Below are positions 10,156-20,861 of a stretch of DNA of 64,000 nt, piece after piece. Each line of letters opens with the position of its first letter. Position 1 is the stretch's first letter. The notes beneath the pieces are model-generated. The model ran no database searches. It saw only the letters and a list, made by a program, of their open reading frames with translations, and was not told the origin of the DNA. Position numbers and translations under genes: made by a program. This DNA is from Antilocapra americana (taxonomy: Eukaryota; Chordata; Mammalia; Artiodactyla; Antilocapridae): the NCBI GenBank assembly GCA_007570785.1, contig ML664161.1:40175093-40239092 (forward strand). The letters are read 5' to 3'.

Positions 10156-11520
10156 TGTAATACAGCACCTGGCACCTAAAATGCAAATAAGTAATATTTG
10201 CTAAATAATATGATTTATGTTAGCTCTAAATGCATGTATGTAACAGCAATTTAATGATTACTTCAGTTAAGATCTGAATAATATATCTATTTATCATGAT
10301 TTTTCAAAGTATGAAATTTAATTTGTTCTATAGAATGTAATTGTGGTTTTGACTGCAAGTTTTATATTTTTAATATAGTTTTAGGTCCAGCCTAAATTCC
10401 CCTAGCCTGAAGGAGTATTTCCATTTAAATTATAATTTTTGTTTCATTATAAAAATAATTTTATTGATCTCCTGTGATATCCTATTCCCTATCTAATATG
10501 AAAGGGTAAATACTATTTTGTGATCAAAGTATACCATTATAAAAATTCATGAATCCATTCTGTAATTCACTTCTGACATCAAAACATGGAATATTAAATA
10601 AGTGCTTTTGTTTACACATGATAAGAGCTTGTTGGAATCCTAAATGTTAGCCATTCTGTATAGATAATTATGCATTTTTTTAGCCTTGGAGTTTAGTAAG
10701 CTTTTGATGAAAAATACAACATATAATTCAATAGAATGAGTGATAATTTTCAACCCAAACAATAATGATAGGAATACTGACTTCTGTTTGTGCTATATGT
10801 ATTTTGTATGTGTGCTATATATATTTTCCACATATTAATTAAACACATTTATATGCACATGTGCACACATACATGCCTTGAGCTGGTTAAATATTCTCTG
10901 ACATTGAAGAATATAAATATTATAGGAATAGAGTTTCTAAATAATTTCCTTGATTCACGTAGCAGCATTGTGAATGAGGTTGAATTATTAATAAAATGAG
11001 TTTTCCATACTTAAACCAGTCTCTCCTCTGGCATGAAGACAATCTAGTGCTTTATATTTAACATTTGTATCATTGCTATAAACTATACTGCTATAAGAAT
11101 TTGATCGGTAACTTGGCTAAGGGGCATTATATTTGATATTATATACTCTTTTCATACATCATAGTTTGTACTGAACTAGAATTGTGATTTTTAGGATGAG
11201 AGGCTAAATTGTGGTCTCACAGGAGAGAACAGAAATGCGTTTGTAGTCATATAGTAAGCCTGTTTTACTCAAATGCAAAATAAAATATAAAAATAGAAAA
11301 ACAGAGCCAGTTTATTAAGAAGGGATGATGCTCTATAAATCAACTAATTGGACATAGAAAATCATCATTTGTTTAGTTAAAACTGCTAGAAATGGTTTAT
11401 TCTCTTGATTCTGTTTTGGATCCATTGGACTTGGGGGAGGGAAAAGGTCAGCTGAACTAGCATTGTATGAGAAATCTCTAGAAATAAAGAGATAATCATA
11501 AATGGTCACCACTATCAGGA
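10156..11520. other. Unassigned AT-rich DNA
   Basis: About 1.4 kb of AT-rich DNA. A short TA/TG/CA-rich stretch lies at 10790-10870. No gene or repeat family was recognised. Confidence 0.45.
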
Positions 11521-11524
11521 ATCA

Positions 11525-11731
11525 TAGTGTGTGTGTGTATTTTAGTCACTCAGTCTTGTTCAACTCTTTGTTGTAGCTTACAAGACTCCTCTGTCTATGG
11601 AATTGTCCAGGCAAGAATACTGAAGTGGGTAGCCATTCCCTTCTCCAGGGAATCTTCCTGACCCAGGGCTCAAACCCTGGTCTCCCACATTGCAGGAAGA
11701 TTCTTTACCATTCGAGCCACCATCAGTAGTA
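11525..11731 (-). mobile_element. Bov-tA SINE with adjoining (TG)n
   Basis: A near full-length minus-strand Bov-tA. From tail to head the plus strand reads TTTAGTCACTCAGTCTTG, GGCAAGAATACTGAAGTGGG, CTTCCTGACCCAGGGCTC, CTCCCACATTGCAGGAAG and finally TTCTTTACCATTCGAGCCACC. A (TG)7-like microsatellite at about 11527-11540 abuts the SINE 3' end, a common position for simple repeats grown from SINE tails. Confidence 0.93.
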
Positions 11732-12224
11732 ATTACTCTCAATTATATTTCCTTAGTACTCTGTACTAGCAAAGTGCTTTACAGTTACAACTCCCTTTAG
11801 CTATAAGAGACCACAGAAGTCCTCAGTTCCTACCTCAGTACAGGAGGCAGTGGAAGTCACACTGCTGACTCTTGTCAATTACATAGATAGACCAGCAGTG
11901 AAGTCTCAGAATGCCAGGACTTTTCATGTCTCATTCCAGAACTACATTAGAGACTGAGAAGGAAATGAAGAGCCTTGGTAAACATTCTTAAAGCATTGAT
12001 CTCTGATGGTACAGAGGGAGATGACAAGAATGGGAAGAGGAGTAGCTGAGAAAACAAAATATAAGACTACTGTTAAAAAATAAAAACATGGACACTAAAT
12101 AGTTGCAAAATAAAGCAATTCAAATAAGGTCAGATATCCCATCCAGCTTATATCCTGTACATTCAACATAATGAATAGGTATTATAAGTACATATATACC
12201 TGAACATATAAAAATTCCACTTAA
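11732..12224. other. Unassigned DNA
   Basis: About 490 bp with no recognised gene or repeat. Confidence 0.4.
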
Positions 12225-12577
12225 TATCCTAGTCCATTTGTTCTTCCATGACAAAAATACCATAGACTGGGTGGCTTAAGTAACATGTGTTTCTCAGTCC
12301 TAGACAATGGAAGCCCAAGATCAAAGTGCTGGCAGGTTCACTATCTGATGTGGGCTCACTTCTTGGTTCATAGATGGCCATTTCCTTGCTGTATCCTCAT
12401 GTGACAGGAGTGAGGACGCTCTCTGGGATCTTTTTCAAAATAAGGGCATTAATCTCATTTGTGAGGTCTCCAACCTCATGACCTAACCATCTCCCAAAAG
12501 CCCAACCACCTACTACCATCACATTGGAGATGAGGTTTCATTATATGAGTATTGCAATAAACTTTCAGTCTATTGCA
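12225..12577 (-). mobile_element. ERVL-MaLR LTR (MLT1/MST type)
   Basis: The plus strand is the reverse complement of a MaLR LTR. ACAAAAATACCATAGACTGG is followed by GTGGCTTAAG, CTTGGTTCATAGATGGCC, CTGTATCCTCATGTGAC, AAGGGCATTAATCTCATTTG and CCTCATGACCTAACCATCTC. It closes with ACCATCACATTGG and a CTTTCAGTCTATTGCA end. All landmarks occur in the right order over 353 bp, about full length for this LTR. The right end is CA; the left TG has decayed to TA, and I found no target duplication. No internal retroviral sequence is attached. Confidence 0.85.
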
Positions 12578-13639
12578 ATGTACCACTTTAGTTTTTCCTG
12601 AAGTATTATATAAAATAATTTGAGATGGTGGAGTACTATCACAGTGGCCTTGGATCACATGATGGAAGAGAGTAATTCTCTTTCCATATGTCTTCAACTG
12701 TTTAATTATATAAAGAAAAGTCTTGGTTTGGAGATAATAAGGCTTCAGCACCTTTATAAACACTTGGTAGTTTCTCCTGTAAAAAAAAAAATAATACAAC
12801 AGATGCAACATAGGACGTAGGCCCAGAGTTTTCAACAGAATGTAAGCAGATGATAATACTGTTATTTTGCCTTTGCAGTGTTTTCGTGTTTGTTTGTCTG
12901 TAACGAGTGAAACTTATATTCTATAATATAATTTTCCAATTAACAGAAATATACCTAAGTAAAAAGTATCTATTTTTAAAACATTTAAATAATAGTGCAA
13001 ATGTTATATAAATATGACAAAAATTTTGAAAAAAGGATGACTAAATTTAAGAAAAACTGGACTACTTTAAGTGTTCTTTAAAATAATGTGTTGTGTCATC
13101 CCTTGGCAAACAGGCTGGTTATTTGCAAATCCTGTTCTATAAATTTAATGAGCATATTCTTTCAGAATCTGAAGTGTTTTAACTCACTGTAGCTATGAAG
13201 TCATTGACTCTATTAATAAGCTAAATTTTTCTGAGTAGATGAAATCTTGTTCTGATGACACCATTTACACTCTGAAATATGTATTTCAAATTATGACATC
13301 TTTACAGCATGCAATTTTGGCACAACTGTCTCTTCTATACAATTTCAAAAGCCTTCTCAGCCCAGAAAGTTGATGTTAGTAAATTACTTTATAATCAATG
13401 GATTCTATTAGACATGAGGGAATTATAGAAATTAATAGACTAGTAGTAAGTAAACTTCCATAGACTTAAGTAATTTTACTTGTAATAGTCAAATGTTTTT
13501 AGTAATGGACTTGTTTAAAAATGTGTATTACATTTATCACATCTAAACGATACCTAAGACAACCATTTTTTTCCCTTAAACACTTTTTTTGAAGTTATAT
13601 ATTGTCAACGTGAAATTGAACAAGACTGTAGTATTTATT
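12578..13639. other. Unassigned AT-rich DNA
   Basis: About 1 kb without recognised features. The overlapping open frames on both strands at 12476-12835 have no motif and partly cover the LTR. Confidence 0.4.
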
Positions 13640-13800
13640 CAACTATTCATTCATTCAAAAGACAGGTGGATGCTGGACAATAGGGTGACTGAAGTATGGT
13701 CTTAGGTGTCATAAATGGTTACAGTGTAGATAAGGAACTGAATAAGCAAGTAATAAAAATAGTGAGGTAAGTGCTTTGAATCACATAATGGGGATACCCA
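13640..13800 (-). mobile_element. Possible L2 3'-end fragment
   Basis: CTATTCATTCATTCAAAAGAC is followed by a segment with GGAACTGAATAAGCAAGTAA and GTGCTTTGAATCACA. The pattern matches the reverse complement of the L2 3' region (target ATTCATTCA end, then 'taagtgctatgaatcac'). The match is weak and the boundaries are approximate. Confidence 0.4.
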
Positions 13801-14044
13801 CATTTATGCATTAATTGCTAGGTCGTGATAAAGTTTGCTTGATATACTTAATTTTATGCTGAGCTTGTAAAAATATACCTAACTGACACTTTTGGATAAA
13901 ATGACTTTCTGAACAAGTGTGGTGACACCTGATAGGATGTTCTGTAACATCCTCTGCAATGTGGGATAGGAGAGGAGTTTGTAAGATTGTAGAATGCTAC
14001 CCTAGTTCTGTCTTCTTTAAAACATAGTAGAGTTTATCACCTGG

Positions 14045-14205
14045 TCCCAATGTGTTATCCCATTTCATCCTTATAATGGTTCAGTGCAAGAGATATCATC
14101 CCAATACCCATTTTACAAATGAAGGAACAAAGTTCAATAAAGCTAATACCTTGGCCACCATTACATAGAAATTGACGATAGCTGGACTCAAATCAACTCT
14201 GTTAC
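14045..14205 (-). mobile_element. MIR SINE
   Basis: Reverse-complement MIR. TTATCCCATTTCATCCTTAT, CCCATTTTACAAATGAAGGA, and ACCTTGGCCACCATTACATAG followed by CTGGACTCAAATC correspond in order to the MIR 3' half and conserved core. Confidence 0.72.
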
Positions 14206-14229
14206 TATGGAATGTCAAAAGTAGATTAT

Positions 14230-14330
14230 CCAGTGCATTTTTCCTTCATCTTATAGATGAGGAACCATATCTAAAAAAGATGAGTGATTTATCCAAAGTC
14301 ATATTGCTGGTAATAAGGGAAAATGCACAT
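14230..14330 (-). mobile_element. Second MIR-like fragment
   Basis: CATCTTATAGATGAGGAACC, then ATTTATCCAAAGTCATATTG. This is the same MIR core seen in the neighbouring copy, in the same orientation. It may be a second insertion or an internal duplication. Confidence 0.55.
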
Positions 14331-14404
14331 ATTTAGGTAAGAAAAGCTTATTTTAAATGTTCCTAATGTGTTACGATAATTTGAAAGGAGTTGCTAGAAT
14401 AGCC

Positions 14405-14535
14405 GACTCAGCAAATGGATAGAAATAATGCTTTGGAAAGATCACTGAATGGAGTCTCAAAAGACTTGGGTTCTATTTCTGCCATATTGTGAACTGTTGT
14501 GAAACCCTTGGGCACAATTATAGCTTTCCTTTGAT
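14405..14535 (+). mobile_element. MIR SINE, 5' half
   Basis: Sense MIR head with GGAGTCTCAAAAGACTTGGG, TTCTATTTCTGCCAT and a degraded 'gaaacccttgggca' equivalent of the core. It lies 75 bp from the opposite-strand MIR fragments, so three MIR pieces cluster in 500 bp. Confidence 0.62.
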
Positions 14536-14952
14536 AGAATCTCCATTAACTTCACTTGCTAGGAAAAGGGGCAGGGCACCAGGTGGTTAGAGATACCTTT
14601 TCCTACAAGATAATGATCACAGAGCTATATTACACAAGGTTGGTCATTCACAGAGAGATGGATGGTCATGGATGGTTCCGAAGCCTCTAGTATCCAAAAG
14701 AAGACTAAAATCAGGGAATGAACAGAAGAACTGCATTCTGAAATCTCTGGAACATTTGTGTATCCGTAACTATTTCATTAGCCAAGTCTCTTCCTGAGTA
14801 GATGTTAATAGTAAAATAGTTAAGTATAAAAAAGTATTAGTTTGTATTTCAAAGACTTTAAGAAAATGGAGCTTTCTGAAATTCTTAAAATTAACTTTAC
14901 CTTTTTCTTAACTTTCCCCAATTCCATTCCCTTAGCTTTTGTGGTAATGTCT

Positions 14953-15374
14953 TGTATTCGTTTTCTAGAGCTTCTGTAAGAAAGCGCAACATGATAAGTG
15001 AATTAAACTGTACCAATTTATTGTATTGTATTGAAGCTAAAAGTTCAAGAGCAAGGTGTCAACAGAGAATCTGTTCCAGGCCTCTCACCCACCCTCTGGT
15101 GGTTTGCTGGAAATCTTTGGCGTTGCTTGGCTTGTAAAAGCATCACACATCTCTCCTTTCATCCTCATATGGTCTTCTCCCTATATGGGAGCCTGTGTCC
15201 AAACTTCCTCTTTTTATAAGAATGCCAGTTATATTAGGGTACACCCTAATGACCTCATCTTAACCAGTATGATGTCTATAATAATGCTATTTCCAAATGA
15301 GATGGTATTCTGAGGTTTTCGGTGTTAGGTTATCAGTATACAAATTTTGGGAAGACACAACTCAACCTGTAACA
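14953..15374 (-). mobile_element. Solo ERVL-MaLR LTR with intact target duplication
   Basis: A 422-bp LTR with plus-strand ends TG (14953) and CA (15374). It is flanked on both sides by TGTCT (14948-14952 and 15375-15379), a perfect 5-bp duplication as expected for this class. Family landmarks on the plus strand are TTGGCTTGTAAAAGCATCAC, TTTTTATAAGAATGCCAG, TACACCCTAATGACCTCATC and ATTTCCAAATGAGATGG, closing with CACAACTCAACCTGTAACA. The order shows a minus-strand MLT1-like LTR. Three short plus-strand open frames across it are fortuitous. Confidence 0.88.
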
Positions 15375-15391
15375 TGTCTACTTGGCTAAGC

Positions 15392-15838
15392 ATGTGTTAT
15401 CAGTCAGCATTCCACCAGAGAAACTAGAACCAGTGGGGTGTGTTTGGGTCTGTGTATGTGTGTAAGACAGAGACAGGAAGAAGAGAGAGAAAGAGAGGCT
15501 GATTAATTGCAAGGAATTGTAATGTGATTATGAGTACTGCCTGAGAAATCCAAAATCTATAGGGCAGGCCATCCAAAGGCAGTTTGAAAACTCGAGTTCA
15601 GGAGCTGATGCTATATTTCACAGGGAACTACTTCTTCCTGAGGAAACCTCAGTTCTGTACTTACGACCTTCAACTGAGTGAGTCAGACCCACCAAGATTT
15701 TCTTGGATAATCTCTTCTATATAAAGCCAAATGATTGTGGACGTTGATCACGTCCACAAAATGCCTTCCCAGAAACACCTAGAGTGCTGTTTGATTGAAT
15801 AATTGAGTACTGTTACCAGCCAAGCTGACACAAAAACA
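15392..15838 (-). mobile_element. L1M-type LINE 3' UTR fragment (ancient)
   Basis: The plus strand begins CAGCATTCCACCAGAGAAAC and contains AAGGAATTGTAATGTGATTATG. It passes ACGACCTTCAACTGAGTGAG and TCAGACCCACC, and ends near CCAGCCAAGCTGACAC. This order matches the reverse complement of the 3' UTR of old mammalian L1 elements. Identity is modest and the subfamily is not determined. A GA-rich run (about 15468-15500) sits where these elements usually carry a simple repeat. Confidence 0.62.
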
Positions 15839-15841
15839 ATT

Positions 15842-15975
15842 ACAGGAACTTACCTGGTGGTCCAGTAGGTAAGACTCTGTGCTTCCAATGCAGGAGATGT
15901 GGGTCCAATCCCTGGTAAGGGAGCTAAGATCCCACATGCTGTGGAGCATTGTCAAAGAAAAAAAAAACAAAACAG
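15842..15975 (+). mobile_element. CHR-type tRNA-Glu SINE (cetartiodactyl)
   Basis: GAACTTACCTGGTGGTCCAG, a GGTAAGACTCTGTGCTTCC segment, GCAGGAGATGTGGGTCCAATC with CCTGG, and GAGCTAAGATCCCACATGC. An A-rich tail (A10 at about 15958-15967) follows. The 'gtggtccagt' head with 'aagactc' separates CHR SINEs from Bov-tA. CHR SINEs are shared by ruminants, whales and hippos. Confidence 0.88.
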
Positions 15976-16903
15976 CAACATAATGAGTAACAGGGAAGAG
16001 GGCAAAAGGCTACTACATTATTCCTCAGACCAAAATGGACTGGGGGCACTTAACTTGGGTATATTACTTGGGTGTATTATCCAGTAATATTGTTTGGGAG
16101 ACTGTGTTTGCATTGCTATTTTGTCATACCCTGGGTGTATGTCTCCTTTCAAACATGGCCTTAATACAGCCTCCTCCCTTCCAGTGTATGTCATGAAGCT
16201 CTAGCTTTATTCTTCCAATTCGATCTTGTATTCTCTGAGGAAAAAAATGCCCAAAGCAATTTTTACCCCATCACACACTGGTAATCATTTTATTTTCTGA
16301 TTATGTTTCCCTCTCTCTTTCAGCCCTTTGGTAAATTACGCAGGGAACCTTTATTCTCATTCTCTCTTTTTTTGTCTCTGTGTTTCTCTGTGCTAAGTGC
16401 CAGCTGTCATTGCTTGGCAGATAATTACCATTTTACAAACAGTATTTAGGGAAATGACATCAGTTTGTGAATGTACGGCTGTCATGGCTTATTCACAGGG
16501 CTTTCCTCTGTTAACCACCTTCTCTGTGTGCAGGCTGGGTGGAAGCAGTGGGGATTAAGGGGAGGAGAAAAGAGAAGACCCCCTTGGCTCCAAGCTTTTG
16601 GAGAACAATTGCATCCCATTTGTCACTGTTAGTCTGACAACCCTCATTTCACTCCTCCCAAATTCCCCCTGACATATTCTGCTTTTAGTGGATAAATAAA
16701 TGATTGCTTATAGGAGTTCAGTGGACTAGCTTCCCTGTTTGTAGTTTTTATAGCTTGAGGAAGCAAGTGGGTGGAAAGGCAGAAGGTACTAGTTTCTGTC
16801 CTGGATGAAAGTTTCTATTGAGTGGTGCAGGTCTTGATTATTCCATTGGATGAAAAGATCCTAAAATATTATGAGATATAATGAATGCTAGTTTCAATTT
16901 TTT
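15976..16903. other. Single-copy-looking DNA, possible conserved noncoding element
   Basis: No repeat family is recognised over about 930 bp, and base composition is more balanced than in the surroundings. The core at 16385-16560 contains an E-box-like CAGCTG (in GTGCCAGCTGTCATTGC), a homeobox-type TAATTACC and a GACATCAGTTTG stretch. A pyrimidine-rich tract (16308-16322) precedes a CAG. Conservation cannot be shown without alignments, so the regulatory idea is inference only. Confidence 0.3.
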
Positions 16904-17019
16904 GTTGTTCAGTTGCTAAGTTGTGTCCAACTCTTTGTGACCCCATGGATTGCAGCATGCCAGGCTTCTTTGTCCTTCACTGTCTCCAAGAGTTTGCACA
17001 AGCTCAATGAGCCAGTGAT
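16904..17019 (-). mobile_element. BovB LINE 3' tip (outer element, left part)
   Basis: Plus strand TTGTTCAGTTGCTAAGTTGTG, CCCATGGATTGCAGCATGCC, then CTCAATGAGCCAGTGATAC. This is the reverse complement of the last ~115 bp of BovB. Continuity breaks at about 17019 and resumes at about 17256 with the next expected BovB sequence (AACCATCTCATCCTCTGTTG), showing that a foreign block was inserted. Confidence 0.88.
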
Positions 17020-17252
17020 ACTATCAACAAAGGTCTGTCTAGTCAAAGCTATGGTTTTCCCAGTGGTCATATATGGATGTGAGTGTGAGGATGGAGATGG
17101 TTAGATGGCATCACCGACTCAATGGGTAATGGGTTTGGGTGGACATGGGTTTGGGTGGACTCCAGGAGTTGGTGATGGACAGGGAGGCCTGGTGTGCTGT
17201 GGTTCATGGGGTCGCACAGAGTCAGACACTACTGAGCAACTAAACTGAACTG
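17020..17252 (+). mobile_element. Internally deleted BovB inserted in opposite orientation inside another BovB
   Basis: A sense BovB fragment lying inside a minus-strand BovB. It begins AACAAAGGTCTGTCTAGTC, runs to ATGGATGTGAGTGTGAGG, then jumps directly to GATGGTTAGATGGCATCACC, omitting several hundred bases present in intact copies. It ends at the typical CTAAACTGAACTGA. Just before the end is a 16-bp direct repeat (about 17127-17158) of an ATGGGTTTGGGTGGAC unit. Possible flanks are CTATC (17015-17019) and TTATCT (17253-17258), a weak target duplication. Confidence 0.82.
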
Positions 17253-17255
17253 ATT

Positions 17256-17820
17256 ATCTAACCATCTCATCCTCTGTTGCCCCTTTTCCTCCTGCTCTCA
17301 ATCTTTCCCAGCATCAGGGTCTCTTCCAGTAAGTCACTTCTTCATATCAGGAGGCCAAAGTCTTGGAGCTTCAGATTTAGCATCAGTCGTTCCAATGAAT
17401 ATTCTGGGTGGACTTCCTTAAGGATTGACCGGTTTGATCTATGTGCTGTCCAGGGGACTCTCAGTAGTCTTCTCCAGTACCACAATTTGAAAGCATCAAT
17501 TCTTTGGCACTCAACCTTCTTTATGGTCCAATTCTCACATCCATAAGTGACTACTGGAGAAACCATAGCTTTGACTATATTGCCTTTTGTCGACAGACTG
17601 ATGCCTCTGCTTTTTAAAATGCTTTCTAGATGTATCATAGCTTTTCTTCCAAGAAGCCATCATCTTTTAATATTGTGGCTGCAATCACCATCTGCAGTGA
17701 TTTTGGAGCCCAGGAATATAAAATCTACCACTGTTCCATTTCCCCCCCACATCTATTTGCCATGAAGTGATGGGACCAGATGCCATGGTCTTAGTTTCTT
17801 GAATATTTAGTTTAATTCAA
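17256..17820 (-). mobile_element. BovB LINE (outer element, right part)
   Basis: Continues the minus-strand BovB from its 3' region upstream through the ORF2 C-terminus to about 'tggtcttagtttcttgaata' near 17800. A frame on the minus strand (17342-17638) keeps the C-terminal signature 'VTYGCENWTIKKVECQRIDA'. The 5' end is truncated. A C8 run (17747-17754) interrupts the region that is 'gtttccccat' in other copies. Confidence 0.92.
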
Positions 17821-18069
17821 TAGTCTGTCTCCCAACAATGTTGATTTTAAAATCCTGTTTTTAAATCTTGTTAAGTACATAAGCTTGAATAGATAGAAAC
17901 AGGCTAAGAAAATAAGAAACACATTTATTAACTTCAATTTCTGATAACTAGAAAAGAGCACTAGATTTTGAGTTAGATGATATACATTCTGTTCTGGGCT
18001 CTTAGGAAAGCAGAGTCATTTGGTCTATACCAGCTCTTAGTTTTCCATTTTAAAATCATAGCAATAATG
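17821..18069. other. Unassigned DNA
   Basis: About 250 bp, AT-rich, no recognised feature. Confidence 0.35.
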
Positions 18070-18205
18070 GTGATGATGATGGTACCAAGCTTCCTCTGTG
18101 TCCAACACTGTTACAAGAACTTTATTTATGTTAATTATCTAACTTCTCAATACCTATGGATATATTCTATTATACACATTATATAAATGAGACACAGTGA
18201 TTTAG
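18070..18205 (-). mobile_element. MIR SINE
   Basis: TGTGTCCAACACTGTTACAAG, TTTATGTTAATTATCTAAC and a 'attatataaatgagacacag' segment match the reverse complement of the MIR 3' half. The sequence is diverged but in the correct order. Confidence 0.65.
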
Positions 18206-18829
18206 TTACTTCTTTTCTGAATTTTACTCATGCCAGTTTGATAGCTATTGTACTAGAGAGTTCTCAGTCCTTCCCAGGCCTAAGGAAAAGGATTCTATGA
18301 TGGAGGCAAATTAGGCTGAATAGCTAATACTTTGTAAAGTTGAATTACAATTTTTATTGAATCAGAGAAGTGATCAGAATGTACAAGCATAGTGCATTCA
18401 AGCTTGTGGCAAGTATTCAGTGCATTTTTTGCAGTAGGAAATATAATGGTTTCTGATTCACTAATTGCCAATTTACCTACAAAAATCTCTTTAATCAGAG
18501 CAGTCCCTTAGTTTGCAAAGCTGCTGTCCTTGTGGCCTGGTTCCTTCTCATCACAGCTGAGGACATTCTTCTCATTTTTCATTCTACTGGAATTCCGCAT
18601 TTGCTTTCTTCCTTTGCCTTATTCTCTGTTACTTAAGTGCAGCCAGGATTGAACCAAAGGTAGATGTGTTCTGTCTTTTAAGCTAGAACTGAGAGTGGGA
18701 TTGATATAGAATGGATATAGTACCATTGACTCTAAAATGTTCCATCAACATTGTAACTTGGTGATGTAACATGAGAGGGTTAAAATTGTTCTATGAGTAG
18801 AACTGGAACCCCAAGAAAGCCCCTGGTGG
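18206..18829. other. Unassigned DNA
   Basis: About 620 bp with no recognised repeat, open frame or RNA gene. Confidence 0.4.
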
Positions 18830-19039
18830 AATTCCCAGGTGGCTCAGTGGTAAAGAACCCACATGCCAATGCAGGAGGCATAGGAGAAGTGGGTTCGATC
18901 CCTGGGTCAGGAAGATTCCCTGGAAGAGGGCATGGCAACCCACTCCAAAATTCTTGCTGGGAAAATCCTGTGGATAGAGGAGCCTGGTGGGCCATAGTCC
19001 AAGGGGTCGCAAAGAGTCAGACACGACTGAGCACACACA
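18830..19039 (+). mobile_element. Bov-tA SINE, full length
   Basis: TTCCCAGGTGGCTCAGTGG, CATGCCAATGCAGGAGGC, and an intact B box GGGTTCGATCCCTGG at 18891-18905. Then comes AGAGTCAGACACGACTGAGC and an ACACACAAAACAAAG tail. It is one of the better preserved copies, with a near-consensus Pol III B box. The overlapping open frames on both strands are SINE readings. Confidence 0.95.
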
Positions 19040-19099
19040 AAACAAAGAAACCTGGTTAACGAAACATATATCTGGGACCTGGAGGCTTCCTCTCAAATG

Positions 19100-19260
19100 C
19101 TGATCCTGCCAGTTTTTGGTCCTGCAGCCTTGAGTAAGTTATTTAATATTACCTTTTCTCACCTATAGCATGAAAATAATAATTTCTTTGCAGTATTATT
19201 ATGACAAAAAAACATAACATGTCATGCATATTGTTGGAACTCAATGAATAGTAGCTGTTA
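19100..19260 (+). mobile_element. MIR SINE
   Basis: GCAGCCTTGAGTAAGTTATTT, then TCTCACCTATAGCATGAAAATAA, TATTATGACAAAAA and TTGGAACTCAATGAATAGTAG. These are MIR core, 3' body and end in order. Confidence 0.72.
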
Positions 19261-19670
19261 CCAATCACGTTCTTATAAAATTACTTCTTTGGGAAACTCT
19301 AGAACCACATTCCAAACAAATGACTTCTATGATAGTGTTTATAAGAATTCTTTTACAAATTGGGAGTTATTCATGAATAATTGCAAAATATTACGTTTTG
19401 TTTAGTTTTTTTGTGTGTGTGTGGGTTAAAGATAGATGAAGCATATAAATTATTCTGATTTCAGAAACTGAGTTACATGTAACAATTCAGAGTTTGTGAA
19501 GATCCTACATAAAATAAAACTACTCACATTTGATACTGTGGTGGAGATTTAGTGAAACAGCCATGCCAGGCACACACACACACAGACGTATGTGCACACA
19601 GTTCACATGAGACTATCCCCAGTGCTCCCATTTCTGACCTATCTTAATACAAATTTTCCCTTTTCCTGTC
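19261..19670. other. Unassigned DNA with small CA repeat
   Basis: About 410 bp. It contains T/G-rich sequence at 19407-19425 and a short (CA)7-like run at about 19571-19584. No gene. Confidence 0.4.
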
Positions 19671-19900
19671 CTTTAGTATCACTTCTCCATAGGCCAGAGA
19701 AGTGAAGAAAATGGCTTCACAAACAAACAAACAGACACTGTTAAAATATCTTTTGGCGCCTAGGACCTAGATAGAAAGAGAGAGCCCCAAAATGGGCTTT
19801 ACTAGACTTTTTCCATTAACACATAAACAGGTGTGGATTTATCAGATTAGCTAGTTACATGGAGGTGTTGAAATGTGAAGCAGAAATAAAAATGGGAAAT
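19671..19900 (+). repeat. Unclassified inverted repeat, arm A
   Basis: About 230 bp whose reverse complement recurs at 21062-21489 at roughly 85% identity by eye. Paired landmarks include TAGTATCACTTCTCCATAG (arm B reads TAGTATTGCTTCTCCATAG when reversed), GCCTAGGACCTAGA, AAAATGGGCTTTACTAGAC and GGAGGTGTTGAAATGTGAAG. An A11 run follows at 19910-19920. I do not recognise the family. It could be a low-copy mobile element present twice in opposite orientation or a local inverted duplication. No open frame spans it. Confidence 0.8.
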
Positions 19901-20396
19901 GGGCATTGGAAAAAAAAAAAGCATTAGCACAGAAGACAAACTGCCTCCCTCACACTTATGCTTGAGGTACTGAGATTGTGAACCTGAGTCTGGTATGCTT
20001 GAGGCATTCATTATCCACCGATTCAAATTTTCTGCTTAGAACCTTTCATATTATTAATATATGACTCAATAACAAAAGGTCATAAGGTAGTTTGGTGAAA
20101 AAAATTCCCTCTGATAAAACAGAGTGTCCATGTTCTGATGAAATATTTTACTGGGTGAATAGAGTTTTTTACATTAATGCTATGACTGTAGAGGGAAAAT
20201 GAGATACAAAAATAAAGTTATTATTTATTTATATCTCACCTTGCTCTAAGAAGATTTAGAGTAGAAACTAAGGTAATTATCTGATTATGCAAACAAAACA
20301 AGCAAGTAAATAAACTAGGTTTTAAGAAAAGAAGCTGTATGTGTATGTGCATCATATTTTAGATTTAAATTTTTAGCTTTGTATTGCATATTTGTT
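19901..20396. other. Unassigned DNA between inverted-repeat arms
   Basis: About 500 bp of AT-rich DNA starting with an A11 tract. It is part of the loop between the two arms. No gene or known repeat was recognised. Confidence 0.4.
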
Positions 20397-20645
20397 TTGT
20401 TGTTATTCAGTTGCTAAGTCATGTCCAACTCTTTGTGAACCCATGGACTGCAGCACACCAGGCTTCCCTGTTCCTCACCATCTCCTGGAGATTGCTCAAA
20501 CTCATGTCCATTGAGTCTGTGATGCCATCCATCCATCTCATACTCTGGTCCCTTTCTCCTCCCGCCTTCAATCTTTCCCAGCATCAGGTCTTTTCCAATG
20601 AGTCGGCTGTTTATCAGGTAACCAAAATATTGGAGCTTCAGTATT
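20397..20645 (-). mobile_element. BovB LINE 3' end
   Basis: The plus strand reads TTGTTATTCAGTTGCTAAG, GGACTGCAGCACACCAGGC, GTCCATTGAGTCTGTGATGCC, TTCAATCTTTCCCAGCATCAG and ATTGGAGCTTCAG. This is about 250 bp of BovB 3' sequence on the minus strand, lying in the loop between the inverted-repeat arms. Confidence 0.92.
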
Positions 20646-20861
20646 GTGCTTATATCTAGAGAAACACAACTGGATGAATAGGAACTGCTAACAACATGAT
20701 AAGTTATTTTCTGTTGTGACTTGAAGTAGATCATCTCTGAATGAAAGTTGAGAGAAGACAAGTTTAAAGTAGAGTGAGGAATTCTTGGTGGGGGCATGGG
20801 GGAGAAGAGTTCATTCCTTTCTCCACCTCTTCTCTCAGGGTTGCAAACATGGCCTCACATT

